Shown here one piece after another: positions 42,830 to 53,361 of a stretch of 64,000 nt of DNA. The notes under the pieces were generated by a model. The model was not told where the DNA came from and searched no databases. It saw nothing but the letters and a program-made list of their open reading frames with translations. The position numbers and the translations under genes are program-made. Numbering within the stretch: position 1 is the first letter of the stretch; every line of letters starts with the position of its first letter. The stretch comes from Comamonadaceae bacterium G21597-S1 (GTDB lineage: Bacteria > Pseudomonadota > Gammaproteobacteria > Burkholderiales > Burkholderiaceae_C): NCBI GenBank assembly GCA_027214345.1, contig JAPWHR010000006.1, positions 295,364-359,363 on the forward strand, read 5' to 3'.

Positions 42830-44329
42830 GTGATTACCGAACTTGAATTCAAGAGCCTGACGGCCCAGGGCTACAACCGCATTCCGCTGATGGTGGAGGC
42901 GTTCGCCGATCTCGAAACCCCGCTCTCGTTGTACCTGAAACTGGCTTTTGCCAAGGGCGACGGTGCCTGCAGCTTCCTGCTGGAGTCCGTTGTCGGCGGC
43001 GAGCGATTCGGCCGCTACAGCTTCATCGGCTTGCCGGCCCGGACCCTGCTGCGCTCCACCGGCTTCGGTGAGCAGGCGCGCACCGAAGTCGTCACCGACG
43101 GCGTCGTGGTCGAGACCAGCCGGGAAAACCCGCTGGACTTCATCGCCAGCTACCAGAAACGTTTCAAGGTGGCGCTGCGCCCGGGCCTGCCGCGTTTCTG
43201 TGGCGGACTGGCGGGTTATTTCGGCTACGACACGGTGCGCCACATCGAGAAGAAGCTGGTGTCGACCTGTCCGCCCGACACGCTGGGTTGCCCCGACATC
43301 CTGCTGCTGCAATGCGAGGAACTGGCGGTCATCGACAACCTGTCGGGCAAGCTGTACCTCATCGTCTATGCCGACCCGGGCCAGAGCGAGGCCTATGCGA
43401 ATGCGCGTCGGCGCCTGCGTACGCTCAAGGAGCAACTCAAGTATTCGGTCAGCGCGCCGGTGGTCAAGGCGACGCAGTCGTATCCGCCCGAGCGCGAATT
43501 CGCCAAGGCCGACTACCTGCGCGCGGTCGAGAGGGCCAAGGGCATGATCGAGGCCGGCGAATTCATGCAGGTGCAGGTGGGCCAGCGCATCAAGAAGCGT
43601 TACACCGAATCGCCGCTGTCGCTGTACCGGGCGCTGCGTTCGCTCAACCCCAGCCCGTACATGTATTACTACCACTTCGGCGATTTCCACGTGGTGGGCG
43701 CCAGCCCGGAGATCCTGGTGCGTCAGGAGAACACCGACGAAGGGCAGAAGATCACGATCCGCCCGCTGGCCGGCACGCGGCCGCGCGGCGCGACGCCGGA
43801 GCGCGACAAGGCGGTGGAGCAGGAGCTGGTCAACGACCCCAAGGAACGGGCCGAACACGTGATGCTGATCGACCTGGCGCGCAACGACATCGGGCGCATC
43901 GCCAAGACCGGCAGCGTCAAGGTCACGGAAGCCTTCGCGGTCGAGCGCTACAGCCATGTGATGCACATCGTCAGCAATGTCGAGGGCATCCTGAACGACG
44001 GCATGACCAGCATGGACGTGTTGCGCGCCAGTTTCCCGGCCGGCACCCTGACCGGTGCGCCCAAGGTGCATGCGATGGAGATCATCGACCGGCTCGAGCC
44101 CAACAAGCGCGGCCTGTACGGCGGCGCCTGCGGCTACCTGAGTTATGCCGGCGACATGGACGTGGCGATCGCCATCCGCACCGGCATCGTCAAGGACGGC
44201 CACCTGTACGTGCAGGCGGCGGCCGGCGTCGTCGCCGACTCCGTGCCCGAGCTCGAGTGGAAGGAGACCGAAGCCAAGGCACGGGCCCTGCTGCGCGCGG
44301 CCGAACTGGTCGAGGAGGGCCTGGAATGA
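42830..44329 (+). CDS. trpE: Anthranilate synthase component I
   Basis: Converts chorismate with ammonia (from TrpG) to anthranilate, the first tryptophan step. The 499-residue protein has the feedback motif [18 protein letters not shown] near the N-terminus and the chorismate-binding core with [54 protein letters not shown] and [12 protein letters not shown]. The start is GTG 42830 behind AAAGG, since the family begins [10 protein letters not shown]; the longer frame from 42806 would add eight unlikely residues. It overlaps trpG by four bases. Confidence 0.98.
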   Translation: MITELEFKSLTAQGYNRIPLMVEAFADLETPLSLYLKLAFAKGDGACSFLLESVVGGERFGRYSFIGLPARTLLRSTGFGEQARTEVVTDGVVVETSRENPLDFIASYQKRFKVALRPGLPRFCGGLAGYFGYDTVRHIEKKLVSTCPPDTLGCPDILLLQCEELAVIDNLSGKLYLIVYADPGQSEAYANARRRLRTLKEQLKYSVSAPVVKATQSYPPEREFAKADYLRAVERAKGMIEAGEFMQVQVGQRIKKRYTESPLSLYRALRSLNPSPYMYYYHFGDFHVVGASPEILVRQENTDEGQKITIRPLAGTRPRGATPERDKAVEQELVNDPKERAEHVMLIDLARNDIGRIAKTGSVKVTEAFAVERYSHVMHIVSNVEGILNDGMTSMDVLRASFPAGTLTGAPKVHAMEIIDRLEPNKRGLYGGACGYLSYAGDMDVAIAIRTGIVKDGHLYVQAAAGVVADSVPELEWKETEAKARALLRAAELVEEGLE

Positions 44330-44922
44330 CATCGTCCACCGCTCCGGTCAAGCTGCTCATGATCGACAACTACGACAGCTTCACCTACAACATCGTGCAG
44401 TATTTCGGCGAACTGGGCGCGCAGGTCGAGGTGTTCCGCAACGACGAGATCACGCTCGAAGGCATTGCCGAACGCGCGCCGGACCGGCTGGTGGTGTCGC
44501 CCGGGCCGTGTTCGCCCGCGGAGGCCGGCATCTCGGTCGAGGCGATCCGCCATTTCATGGGCAAGCTGCCGATCCTGGGCGTGTGCCTGGGCCACCAGAG
44601 CATCGGCGCGGCGCTGGGTGGCTCCATCGTGCGCGCGCGTGAACTCATGCACGGCAAGACCTCGGTCATCACGACGACGCAGTCGGGCGTGTTCAGTGGT
44701 CTGCCGCGGCAGTTCACCGTCAACCGATACCACTCGCTGGCGATCGAGCGTGTGAGTTGTCCGCAGGAGCTGGAGGTCACCGCCTGGACCGACGATGGCG
44801 AGATCATGGGCGTGCGGCACGCGGGCCTGGCGAACGCGGTGCGCCTCGAGGGCGTACAGTTCCATCCCGAGTCCATCCTGTCCGAACACGGGCACGCGAT
44901 GTTCCGGAATTTTCTTGCATGA
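44326..44922 (+). CDS. trpG: Anthranilate synthase component II (glutamine amidotransferase)
   Basis: Supplies ammonia from glutamine to TrpE. The 198-residue class I amidotransferase has [16 protein letters not shown], the nucleophile loop [10 protein letters not shown] with its cysteine, and the histidine/glutamate pair in VQFHPESIL. The ATG overlaps the trpE stop (ATGA). The same subunit may also serve para-aminobenzoate synthase. ltaE, not trpD, follows 74 bases downstream. Confidence 0.97.
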   Translation: MTSSTAPVKLLMIDNYDSFTYNIVQYFGELGAQVEVFRNDEITLEGIAERAPDRLVVSPGPCSPAEAGISVEAIRHFMGKLPILGVCLGHQSIGAALGGSIVRARELMHGKTSVITTTQSGVFSGLPRQFTVNRYHSLAIERVSCPQELEVTAWTDDGEIMGVRHAGLANAVRLEGVQFHPESILSEHGHAMFRNFLA

Positions 44923-44996
44923 CCGGCGGGCCCGCTCGGCGCCGTTCGTGTTTCATGGGTCGCCATCGATAGCGGCCACGTTGGAGGTCCATCACC

Positions 44997-46043
<1,047 letters not shown>

Positions 46044-46077
46044 ATCGAACTTCAGACCCTTGAGGAGACTCCCCACC

Positions 46078-47121
46078 ATGCCTACCACCATCAAGATCAG
46101 CGCCCAGGAGGCCCTGGTGCGCACCATCGAGCACCGCGAGATCTTCCACGACGAGATGCTGCACATCATGCGCCAGATCATGAGCGGCGAGATGTCGCCG
46201 GTGATGATGGCGGCCCTGATCACCGGATTGCGTGTCAAGAAGGAGACCATCGGCGAGATCACCGCCGCAGCCCAGGTCATGCGCGAGTTCTCGACCAAGG
46301 TGCACGTGCAGGACAAGACCCACCTGGTCGACATCGTCGGCACCGGCGGCGACGGCTCGCACACCTTCAACATCTCGACCTGCTCGATGTTCGTGGCTGC
46401 CGCGGCGGGCGCCAAGGTCAGCAAGCACGGCGGGCGCAGCGTCAGCAGCAAGAGCGGCAGCGCCGACGTGATGGAGACGCTGGGCGTGAACATCAACCTG
46501 CCGCCCGACGCGATCGCCCGCTGCATCGAGTCGGTCGGCGTGGGTTTCATGTTCGCGCCGAACCATCATCCTGCGATGAAGAACGTGGCGCCGGTGCGCA
46601 AGGAACTGGGCGTGCGCACCATCTTCAACCTGCTCGGGCCGCTGACGAATCCGGCCGGCGCGCCCAACATCCTGATGGGCGTGTTCCATCCGGACCTGGT
46701 CGGCATCCAGGTGCGGGCACTGCAGCGCCTGGGCACCGAACACGCGGTGGTGGTGTACGGCCGCGATGGCATGGACGAGGTCAGCCTGGGCGCCGCGACC
46801 ATGGTCGGCGAACTGCGCAACGGCGAGATCAACGAATACGAAATCCATCCGGAGGACTTCGGCATGGTGATGGCCAGCAACCGTGCGCTCAAGGTGGAAA
46901 CCGCCGAAGAGTCCCGGGCCATGCTGCTCGGCGTGCTCGACAACCAGGACGGCGCGCCGAGGGACATCGTGATTCTCAACGCCGGCGCGGCGTTGTACGC
47001 GGCGAACGTCACCGACACGATCGAGGCCGGTATTGCCAAGGCCCGTGCCGCCATCGAATCCGGCGCCGCCAAGGCCAAGCTGGCGGAGCTGGTCGCGGCG
47101 ACCACGGCCGCGGCGGCCTGA
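46078..47121 (+). CDS. trpD: Anthranilate phosphoribosyltransferase
   Basis: Joins anthranilate and PRPP in the second tryptophan step. The 347-residue protein has the PRPP/Mg motifs [17 protein letters not shown] and [20 protein letters not shown], the anthranilate-binding [19 protein letters not shown], and [19 protein letters not shown] ribosome binding site precedes the ATG at 46078. A hairpin followed by TTTT lies directly after the gene, so the upstream trp unit appears to end here; trpC is found 14.6 kb further on. Confidence 0.97.
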   Translation: MPTTIKISAQEALVRTIEHREIFHDEMLHIMRQIMSGEMSPVMMAALITGLRVKKETIGEITAAAQVMREFSTKVHVQDKTHLVDIVGTGGDGSHTFNISTCSMFVAAAAGAKVSKHGGRSVSSKSGSADVMETLGVNINLPPDAIARCIESVGVGFMFAPNHHPAMKNVAPVRKELGVRTIFNLLGPLTNPAGAPNILMGVFHPDLVGIQVRALQRLGTEHAVVVYGRDGMDEVSLGAATMVGELRNGEINEYEIHPEDFGMVMASNRALKVETAEESRAMLLGVLDNQDGAPRDIVILNAGAALYAANVTDTIEAGIAKARAAIESGAAKAKLAELVAATTAAAA

Positions 47122-47132
47122 CGATCGGCCTG

Positions 47133-47177
47133 CGGCCTGCGCCCCACCGGGGGTCCGGATGGGCGCCGGGCCGTTTT
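47133..47177 (+). terminator. Rho-independent terminator-like structure after trpD
   Basis: CGGCC (47133–47137) pairs with GGCCG (47169–47173) and GCCC (47141–47144) with GGGC (47161–47164) around an internal loop; TTTT follows directly at 47174. It ends the trpE–trpG–ltaE–trpD unit. Confidence 0.55.
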
Positions 47178-47189
47178 CTATGCGTTGTC

Positions 47190-47234
47190 TGCGTGTTTAC
47201 ACGCATTGACCGAGCTCGCGCCGGTGCCTAAGGT
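47190..47234 (+). promoter_or_regulatory. Promoter and operator of the AfuABC-type transporter operon
   Basis: TTGACC (47206–47211) and TAAGGT (47229–47234) are separated by exactly 17 bases, a good sigma-70 promoter. A perfect dyad TGCGTG-TTTA-CACGCA (47190–47205) touches the -35 on its upstream side and is a likely regulator site. It does not match the RGAA-N6-TTCY sites found near the iol genes, so another regulator may act here. Confidence 0.55.
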
Positions 47235-47297
47235 GGTGTGGTCCGTGCCCACGAATGCTGCGAAACCAGCGTCCAAGAACCCATCAGGAGACATGCC

Positions 47298-48323
47298 ATG
47301 CGCCGTACCACCATTTCCGGTTTGTTGACCTTGTTGCTGGGGCTGTCCACGCTGCCCGCCCTGGCCCAGGGTCGCCTGACCCTGTATTGCAGCTCCGACG
47401 CCGCCTGGTGCCAGCAGGCCAAGACCGAGTTCGAGAAGAAGACCGGCATCTCGGTCGACATGACCCGCAAGAGCTCCGGCGAGACCTATGCCCAGATCAA
47501 GGCCGAGTCGTCCAACCCGAAGGGCGACGTGTGGTGGGGCGGCACCGGCGACCCGCACCTGCAGGCGGCCGAGGAGGGCCTGACCCAGGCCTACGCATCG
47601 CCGCTGCGGACCCAGTTGTTCGACTGGGCCAACAGCCAGGCGGTGGCTTCGAAGGTGCGCACCGTCGGCATCTATTCCGGCGCGCTGGGATACGGCTTCA
47701 ACACCGAACTGCTCAAGAAACAGGGCCTGCCCGAGCCCAAGTGCTGGAAGGACCTGATCAAGCCGGTGTACAAGGGCAAGATCCAGGTCGCCAACCCGAA
47801 TTCGTCCGGTACCGCCTATACCTTGCTGGCCACGCTGGTGCAGCTGTTCGGAGAGGACGAGGCCTTCAAGTTCCTCAAGGCCATGAACGCCAACGTCAAC
47901 CAGTACACCAAGTCGGGTTCGGCGCCGATCAAGGCCGCCGGTGCCGGCGAGACGGTCATCGGCATCGTGTTCGCGCACGACGCGGTGGCGGTGGCCGAGG
48001 CCGGTTTCCCGATCAAGACCGTGATCCCGTGCGAAGGCACCGGCTACGAGATCGGCTCGATGAGCATCGTGCAGGGCGCGCGCAACCTGGAAAACGCCAA
48101 GAAGTTCTACGACTTCGCGCTGGACGCCGAATTCCAGAGCAAGGCCCAGGAGGTCAAGTCCTTCCAGGTGCCGTCGAACAAGGCGGCCAAGACCTCGCCC
48201 AAGGCACCCGACCTCAAGAAGATCAAGCTGATCGACTATGACTTCGTCAAGTACGGCTCGTCGGCCGAACGCAAGCGCCTGCTCAAGAAGTGGGACGATG
48301 AAATCGGCTCCCTCCCGCGCTGA
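47298..48323 (+). CDS. ABC transporter substrate-binding protein (AfuA/FbpA type)
   Basis: A 341-residue periplasmic binding protein with a signal peptide of about 24 residues (ends LPALAQ). The mature part begins RLTLYCSSDAAWCQQ and has RKSSGETYAQIKAESSNPKG with DVWWGGTGDPHLQAAEEGL, which resemble AfuA. The adjacent tyrosine pair that binds ferric iron in FbpA is not seen at the expected place (the region reads NQYTKSGSAPIKAAG). AfuABC of Actinobacillus, long labelled an iron system, was shown to carry hexose phosphates. Given the inositol genes next door, I infer a phosphorylated polyol as ligand. AGGAG precedes the start. Confidence 0.85.
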   Translation: MRRTTISGLLTLLLGLSTLPALAQGRLTLYCSSDAAWCQQAKTEFEKKTGISVDMTRKSSGETYAQIKAESSNPKGDVWWGGTGDPHLQAAEEGLTQAYASPLRTQLFDWANSQAVASKVRTVGIYSGALGYGFNTELLKKQGLPEPKCWKDLIKPVYKGKIQVANPNSSGTAYTLLATLVQLFGEDEAFKFLKAMNANVNQYTKSGSAPIKAAGAGETVIGIVFAHDAVAVAEAGFPIKTVIPCEGTGYEIGSMSIVQGARNLENAKKFYDFALDAEFQSKAQEVKSFQVPSNKAAKTSPKAPDLKKIKLIDYDFVKYGSSAERKRLLKKWDDEIGSLPR

Positions 48324-48361
48324 CCGCAAGGCCCAGGTCCGCTACTAGCGTCCGCCAGACC

Positions 48362-50584
48362 GTGCAGATTTCCCGCCTGGATCGCCAGGCAGCCGGCATC
48401 GCGCTGTGCGTGGTGCTGGCCGTTGCGGTCTTGCCGTGGTACGCGATCCAGGACGGCTTCTGGAGCACCGGCTGGCTGCGCGACTATCCGCTGTCCGGCG
48501 ACGCGGCGCCGGCCTTGTTCCTGTGGCTGCAGGGACGCAACCTGTGGTTGCTGCCGGTCGGCGTGCTGGCGCTGATCGCCTTGCTGGCGGGCCTGCGCGG
48601 CGCGTCGCAGGCTGTGCAGGCGCGCCTGTTGATGGCGCTGGGGCTGCTGGGCATCGCCTACATGCTGGCCCAGGGTTTCCTGTTCGGCTTGCGCGGCTGG
48701 AATCTCGCCTGGCTGGCGGAGCTGTTCGGCGAGACCGAACAGCGCCAGTTCGGCATGGGTTACGGCGCGCTGGTCGCCGGGGCCGGTTTCCTGTTTCTGC
48801 TCACGCGCGGACTGGCGCTGCGCGGCATGGTCTCGGGCGACGCCTTTGTCGCCGGCTCGCTGGGCCTGGTGATCGCGCTGACGCTGCTGTTCATCGGTTT
48901 GCCGGTGCTGCAGATGCTGGCCATCCCGTTCCGCGGGCCCGATGGCGGCTGGGCCCTGGCGCCGTTCGTCGAGCGCCTGGTGGACGACAAGATCTGGCGC
49001 GTGGCCTGCTTCTATTCGCGCTCGACCTGCGGCGTGGCCTGGAACTCATTGCTGCTGGCGATCACCGTCGGCGTGTTGTCGACGCTGCTCGGACTGGCCT
49101 TTGCGCTGGTGCTGACCCGCACCGGCGTGCGCTTTCGCTCCGCGTTCAAGTCGCTGTCGCTGTTGCCCATCATCACGCCGCCGTTCGTCATCGGCCTGGC
49201 CATCATCCTGTTGTTCGGCTTGTCCGGCAACGTGACCCAGTTCGTCGCGGCGCAGTTCGGCGTGGAGCCGACGCGCTGGGTCTATGGCTTCACCGGCGTG
49301 CTGATCGCGCAGTTGCTGTCGTTCACGCCGATTGCCTTCCTGGTGCTGATCGGCGTGGTCGAGGCGATCAGTCCGTCGCTCGAGGAGGCGGCGCAGACGC
49401 TGCGCGCGAGCCGCTGGGAAACCTTCAAGACCGTCACCTGGCCGCTGATGCGCCCCGGCCTGGCCAATGCCTTCCTGCTCGGCTTCATCGAGAGCATGGC
49501 CGACTTCGGCAACCCGCTGGTGCTGGGCGGCAACTTCAACGTGTTGTCGACCGAGGTCTTCTTTGCCGTCGTCGGCTCCCAGAACGACCAGGGCCGGGCC
49601 GCGGTGCTGGCCATCATCCTGCTGCTGTACACCATCGGTGCGTTCTACCTGCAGCAGCGCTGGCTGGGCCGGCGCTCCTACACGTCGGTCAGCGGCAAGG
49701 GCGACGGCGGCATGCATCCACCGTTGCCGCGGCGCATCGCCTGGCCGATCACGGTCGTCACAGCGATCTGGGGCCTGTTCACCATCGTCGTCTACCTGAT
49801 GATCGTCTACGGCAGCTTCGTGCAGCTGTGGGGCCTGGACCATACGCTGACGTTCAAGCATTACGTGCACGCGTTCAAGATCGCCTACGGCGAGTTCGGC
49901 TTGCGCTGGGAAGGCTCGGCCTGGAACAGCTTCTGGACCACGATACAGATCGCCACCATCTCGGCGCCGCTGACCGCGGCGGTCGGCCTGCTCACCGCCT
50001 GGCTGCTGACGCGCCAGGAATTCCGCGGCAAGCAGGCGTTCGAGTTCGGCACGATGCTCAGCTTCGCGATTCCGGGCACGGTGATCGGCGTGAGCTACAT
50101 CATCGCCTTCAACGTGCCGCCGATCGAACTCACCGGCACCGCCGCCATCCTGGTGATCTGCTTCGTGTTCCGCAACATGCCGGTGGGCGTGCGTTCGGGC
50201 ATCGCGTCGCTGTCGCAGATCGACAAGAGCCTGGACGAGGCCTCGCTGACGCTGGGCGCCAATTCCTGGACCACGTTCCGGCGCATCACGCTGCCGCTGA
50301 TCCGGCCCGCCATCCTGTCGGCGCTGGTGTACAGCTTCGTGCGCAGCATGACGGCCATCAGCGCGGTGATCTTCCTGGTCAGTGCGCGGCACGACATGGC
50401 GACGAGCTACATCATCGGCCGGGTCGAGAACAATGAATACGGCGTTGCGATCGCGTATTCGACGGTGTTGATCGTCGTCATGCTCGCGGCCATCGGCGTG
50501 TTCCAGTGGCTGGTCGGGCAACGCAAGCTCGGTCGCCGTGGCGGCCAGCAGGAATCAACGACGATGATCGCAGGAGGCGCATGA
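48362..50584 (+). CDS. ABC transporter permease, fused two-domain (AfuB/FbpB type)
   Basis: A 740-residue inner-membrane protein with two binding-protein-dependent permease domains in one chain. Each has the cytoplasmic EAA loop that contacts the ATPase: EEAAQTLRASRWETFKTVTW at about residue 340 and DEASLTLGANSWTTFRRITL at about 625. An extra N-terminal region with about four helices precedes the first domain. The fused layout and length are typical of AfuB/FbpB. It starts with GTG and overlaps the ATPase gene by four bases. Confidence 0.92.
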   Translation: MQISRLDRQAAGIALCVVLAVAVLPWYAIQDGFWSTGWLRDYPLSGDAAPALFLWLQGRNLWLLPVGVLALIALLAGLRGASQAVQARLLMALGLLGIAYMLAQGFLFGLRGWNLAWLAELFGETEQRQFGMGYGALVAGAGFLFLLTRGLALRGMVSGDAFVAGSLGLVIALTLLFIGLPVLQMLAIPFRGPDGGWALAPFVERLVDDKIWRVACFYSRSTCGVAWNSLLLAITVGVLSTLLGLAFALVLTRTGVRFRSAFKSLSLLPIITPPFVIGLAIILLFGLSGNVTQFVAAQFGVEPTRWVYGFTGVLIAQLLSFTPIAFLVLIGVVEAISPSLEEAAQTLRASRWETFKTVTWPLMRPGLANAFLLGFIESMADFGNPLVLGGNFNVLSTEVFFAVVGSQNDQGRAAVLAIILLLYTIGAFYLQQRWLGRRSYTSVSGKGDGGMHPPLPRRIAWPITVVTAIWGLFTIVVYLMIVYGSFVQLWGLDHTLTFKHYVHAFKIAYGEFGLRWEGSAWNSFWTTIQIATISAPLTAAVGLLTAWLLTRQEFRGKQAFEFGTMLSFAIPGTVIGVSYIIAFNVPPIELTGTAAILVICFVFRNMPVGVRSGIASLSQIDKSLDEASLTLGANSWTTFRRITLPLIRPAILSALVYSFVRSMTAISAVIFLVSARHDMATSYIIGRVENNEYGVAIAYSTVLIVVMLAAIGVFQWLVGQRKLGRRGGQQESTTMIAGGA

Positions 50585-51681
50585 ACACTCCCCCCAGAAA
50601 CGCGGAGCGCAGCAAGGGTCCGGCCCGGGTCGTCTTCGACAAGGTCACCAAGCGCTACGGCACCAGCACCGTCGCGGCGGTGGACCAGGTCTCGCTGGAT
50701 TTCCCGGCCGGCAAGCTGGTCACGCTGCTCGGTCCGTCCGGCTGCGGCAAGACGACGACGCTGCGCATGATCGCCGGGCTGGAGATGGCCACCAGCGGGC
50801 GCATCCTGATCGGCGACGATGACGTCACCCGGCTGCCGGCTACGGCCCGCGACGTGTCGATGGTGTTCCAGTCCTACGCCTTGTTTCCGCACATGACGGT
50901 GATGGAGAACGTCAGCTACGGGCTGAAGATGTCGGGCTTCGCCAAGGGCGCGATCGTGCCCAAGGCGAACGAGGTCCTGAAGCAGCTCGGGCTGGACAAA
51001 CTCGCTGCCCGGTATCCGAACGAACTCTCCGGCGGCCAGCAGCAACGGGTGGCGGTGGCCCGCGCCATCGTGCTCGAGCCGCGGGTGCTGCTGTTCGACG
51101 AGCCGCTGTCCAACCTGGATGCCAAGCTGCGCCGGTACGTGCGCCAGGAGATCCGCGACCTGCAGCAGGCACTGGGCCTGACCGTGGTCTACGTGACACA
51201 CGACCAGGAGGAAGCGCTGGCGGTGTCCGACACCATCGTGGTCATGAACAACGCGGTCATCGCGCAGACCGGCTCGCCGCGCGAACTGCACGACCTGCCG
51301 CAGACCCGGTTCGTGGCCGACTTCATCGGCGAGGCGAACGTGTTGCCCTGCGAGGTCATCTCCGCCGGTGGGAGCGGCGAGCCGGCGATGGTGCGGCTGG
51401 GCGGATTGATGCTGCAGACCAACCCCTGCGAGGGCACGACCAGCCAGCGCCATGTGGCGGTGCGCCCGAACCGGGTCTCGTTGCAGCCGGCCGGCAGTGC
51501 GAACACGCTGGAGGCGACGGTGCAAAAGGCGACCTACGTGGGCGAGCAGATGGAATACATCGTCCAGTGTGCGCTCGGCGACCTGTTCGTGACAGCCTCC
51601 GATACCGACCATCCGATCGCCGCCGGCGATGCGGTCGCGCTGGGATTCGGCGTGGGAGACGTGGTGTTGCTGCGGGATTGA
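50581..51681 (+). CDS. ABC transporter ATP-binding protein (AfuC/FbpC type)
   Basis: A 366-residue ATPase with Walker A GPSGCGKTTTLRM, Q-loop VFQSYALFPHMTV, signature ELSGGQQQRVAVARAI, Walker B VLLFDEPLSNLD and the H-loop VTHDQEEAL. The C-terminal 120 residues form a TOBE domain, as in sugar and polyamine importers. It is the last gene of the plus-strand ABC operon and converges with the inositol monophosphatase gene 42 bases away. Confidence 0.95.
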   Translation: MNTPPRNAERSKGPARVVFDKVTKRYGTSTVAAVDQVSLDFPAGKLVTLLGPSGCGKTTTLRMIAGLEMATSGRILIGDDDVTRLPATARDVSMVFQSYALFPHMTVMENVSYGLKMSGFAKGAIVPKANEVLKQLGLDKLAARYPNELSGGQQQRVAVARAIVLEPRVLLFDEPLSNLDAKLRRYVRQEIRDLQQALGLTVVYVTHDQEEALAVSDTIVVMNNAVIAQTGSPRELHDLPQTRFVADFIGEANVLPCEVISAGGSGEPAMVRLGGLMLQTNPCEGTTSQRHVAVRPNRVSLQPAGSANTLEATVQKATYVGEQMEYIVQCALGDLFVTASDTDHPIAAGDAVALGFGVGDVVLLRD

Positions 51682-51723
51682 GGCCGCGCACCGGTTGCAG
51701 CGCCCCATCCCGGCCGGCAAGGG

Positions 51724-52500
51724 TCAGGTCAGCGGCGTGCCGAACAACTCCTGCATGCTGGACTTGAGAGCCGCGTTGCTGGCCAGGATCGGATTGCCGT
51801 TGGCAATGCCGCCAGGGGCCCAGAAGTCGCTGACGTGGCCGCCGGCCTCGGTGATCAGCAGCAGTGAGCCGGCCACGTCCCAGGAGTTGATGTGGGCTTC
51901 GGCATACGCTTCGATCCGGCCGGCCGCGACATATGCGAGCCCCAGTGCTCCCGAGCCGGCGCGGCGCACCGAACAGCCGGCGTGGGCGGCGCGGCCAACC
52001 ATGTCCACGTAGGTCTGCACCGGGATGCGGGGCGACCAGCCGATCTCGACCGTGGACTGGTTGATGTCCGACACGCCGCTGACCTGCATGCGCTCGCCGT
52101 TGAGCCAGGCACCCTTGCCACGCTGGGCCAGGAACAACTCGTCCTGGTTGGGTTCGTAGATCGCACCGGCCTCGAGCCGTCCGTCCACCAGCAGGCCCAG
52201 CGAGATGCAGTAGTGCGGAATCTGGCGTGCGAAGTTGGCCGTGCCGTCGACGGGGTCGACGATCCACAGCCGGGTGCCGTCGACCGAACCGCCGCCTTCT
52301 TCGCCAAGTACCGCGTCGCCGGGGAAATGCCGCTCGATGGCGTCGCGTACCAGTTGCTCGACCGCGCCGTCGGTGGCGGTCAGGTAGTCCTGCCGGCCCT
52401 TCATCGAATAGGCCGGCTTGTGGGGCGCGGTGAAGGCCTGGCGCATCGTGGCGCCGCCGGCGCGGACGATCTCGGTGATCGCGGTCATCAGTTCGGTCAT
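51724..52500 (-). CDS. Inositol monophosphatase family protein
   Basis: A 258-residue lithium-sensitive-type phosphatase that would hydrolyse inositol monophosphate to myo-inositol. Metal sites are complete: GEEGGGS (Glu), WIVDPVDGTANFARQIP (the DPVDGT motif) and the C-terminal NSWDVAGSLLLITEAGG. It is the last gene of the minus-strand iol operon, 56 bases behind iolB, rather than at the usual housekeeping suhB location, which supports a catabolic role. Family members also act on sugar phosphates, histidinol phosphate or PAP, so specificity needs a test. Confidence 0.9.
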   Translation of the reverse strand: MTELMTAITEIVRAGGATMRQAFTAPHKPAYSMKGRQDYLTATDGAVEQLVRDAIERHFPGDAVLGEEGGGSVDGTRLWIVDPVDGTANFARQIPHYCISLGLLVDGRLEAGAIYEPNQDELFLAQRGKGAWLNGERMQVSGVSDINQSTVEIGWSPRIPVQTYVDMVGRAAHAGCSVRRAGSGALGLAYVAAGRIEAYAEAHINSWDVAGSLLLITEAGGHVSDFWAPGGIANGNPILASNAALKSSMQELFGTPLT

Positions 52501-52556
52501 GCGGGATCCTGTTCGTGTTGGCAGCGGGGGAGTGCGTGCTCGTGGGGGGAGGCGGC

Positions 52557-53360
52557 CTACCGGAGCATCCATTCATGTGCCGGGTCGTTGCGGAACACCC
52601 ACAGGCGGTTCGGCCCGGCCATCACGTTGAGGTAATACAGGTCGTAGCCGTGCGGCGCGACGACCGGGTGGTATCCGCGTGGCACCATCACCACGTCATG
52701 GTCCTCCACAGCGCAGGCCTCGTCGATGCTGCGGTCGTCGGTGTAGACGCGCTGGAACGCAAAACCCTGCGGCGGCTTGAGCCGGTGGTAGTAGGTCTCT
52801 TCCAGCCGGGTTTCGTGCGGCGGCGTTTCCGTGTCGTGCTTGTGCGGCGGATAACTCGATGCATGGCCCGCCGGCGTCAACACCTCGACCACCAGCAGAT
52901 GGGCGGCGGTCGCATCGTCGTGCGGCAGGATGTCGCACACGTAGCGGGTGTTGCTGCCCTTGCCGCGTACGCTGCGCGGCATCCGGGCTGTATCGAGCAG
53001 ACGCACCTCCCGCGGCTGATCGTCGCCGGGCGCCGTGCACAGTGCCAGTTCGGCGTCGCGTGCGGCCAGCACCCGGACCATCTTGCCGGGGGGTACGTAC
53101 ACCGCGGCTGGTGACACCGCGTCGAACACGCTGTCGCGTATGCCCAGGGCCGGAAAATCCCGCCCGTCCACCGTGACGTCGACCGTGCCGGACAACACGA
53201 CCAGACACAACTCGCGTGTGCCGGTCTCGACGGTCTCGTGCTCGCCGGTCGCGAGTCGCACGGCCTTGAAGCCGACATGTGTCCAGCCCGCGCGCGCAGG
53301 CGTCACCTCGACGATGGCGCGCCCGTCGTGCCGTGCCTTGACCTGCAATCGACTCACCAT
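52557..53360 (-). CDS. iolB: 5-deoxy-glucuronate isomerase
   Basis: Isomerises 5-deoxy-D-glucuronate to 5-dehydro-2-deoxygluconate in myo-inositol breakdown. The 267-residue double-cupin protein has the metal-binding SSYPPHKHD with its histidines, the following ETRLEETYYHRLKPPQGFAF, and VPRGYHPVVAPHGYDLYYLN. All are IolB signatures. Its start lies one base from the stop of iolE, so the two are tightly coupled. Cytosolic. Confidence 0.95.
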   Translation of the reverse strand: MVSRLQVKARHDGRAIVEVTPARAGWTHVGFKAVRLATGEHETVETGTRELCLVVLSGTVDVTVDGRDFPALGIRDSVFDAVSPAAVYVPPGKMVRVLAARDAELALCTAPGDDQPREVRLLDTARMPRSVRGKGSNTRYVCDILPHDDATAAHLLVVEVLTPAGHASSYPPHKHDTETPPHETRLEETYYHRLKPPQGFAFQRVYTDDRSIDEACAVEDHDVVMVPRGYHPVVAPHGYDLYYLNVMAGPNRLWVFRNDPAHEWMLR

Positions 53361-53361
53361 G

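Noticed and set aside
47298..51681. The ABC transporter as a simple ferric-iron (FbpABC) importer
   Set aside because: The ferric tyrosine pair is not visible and the sequence and gene context fit AfuABC-type organic phosphate uptake better. Not excluded without a binding test.
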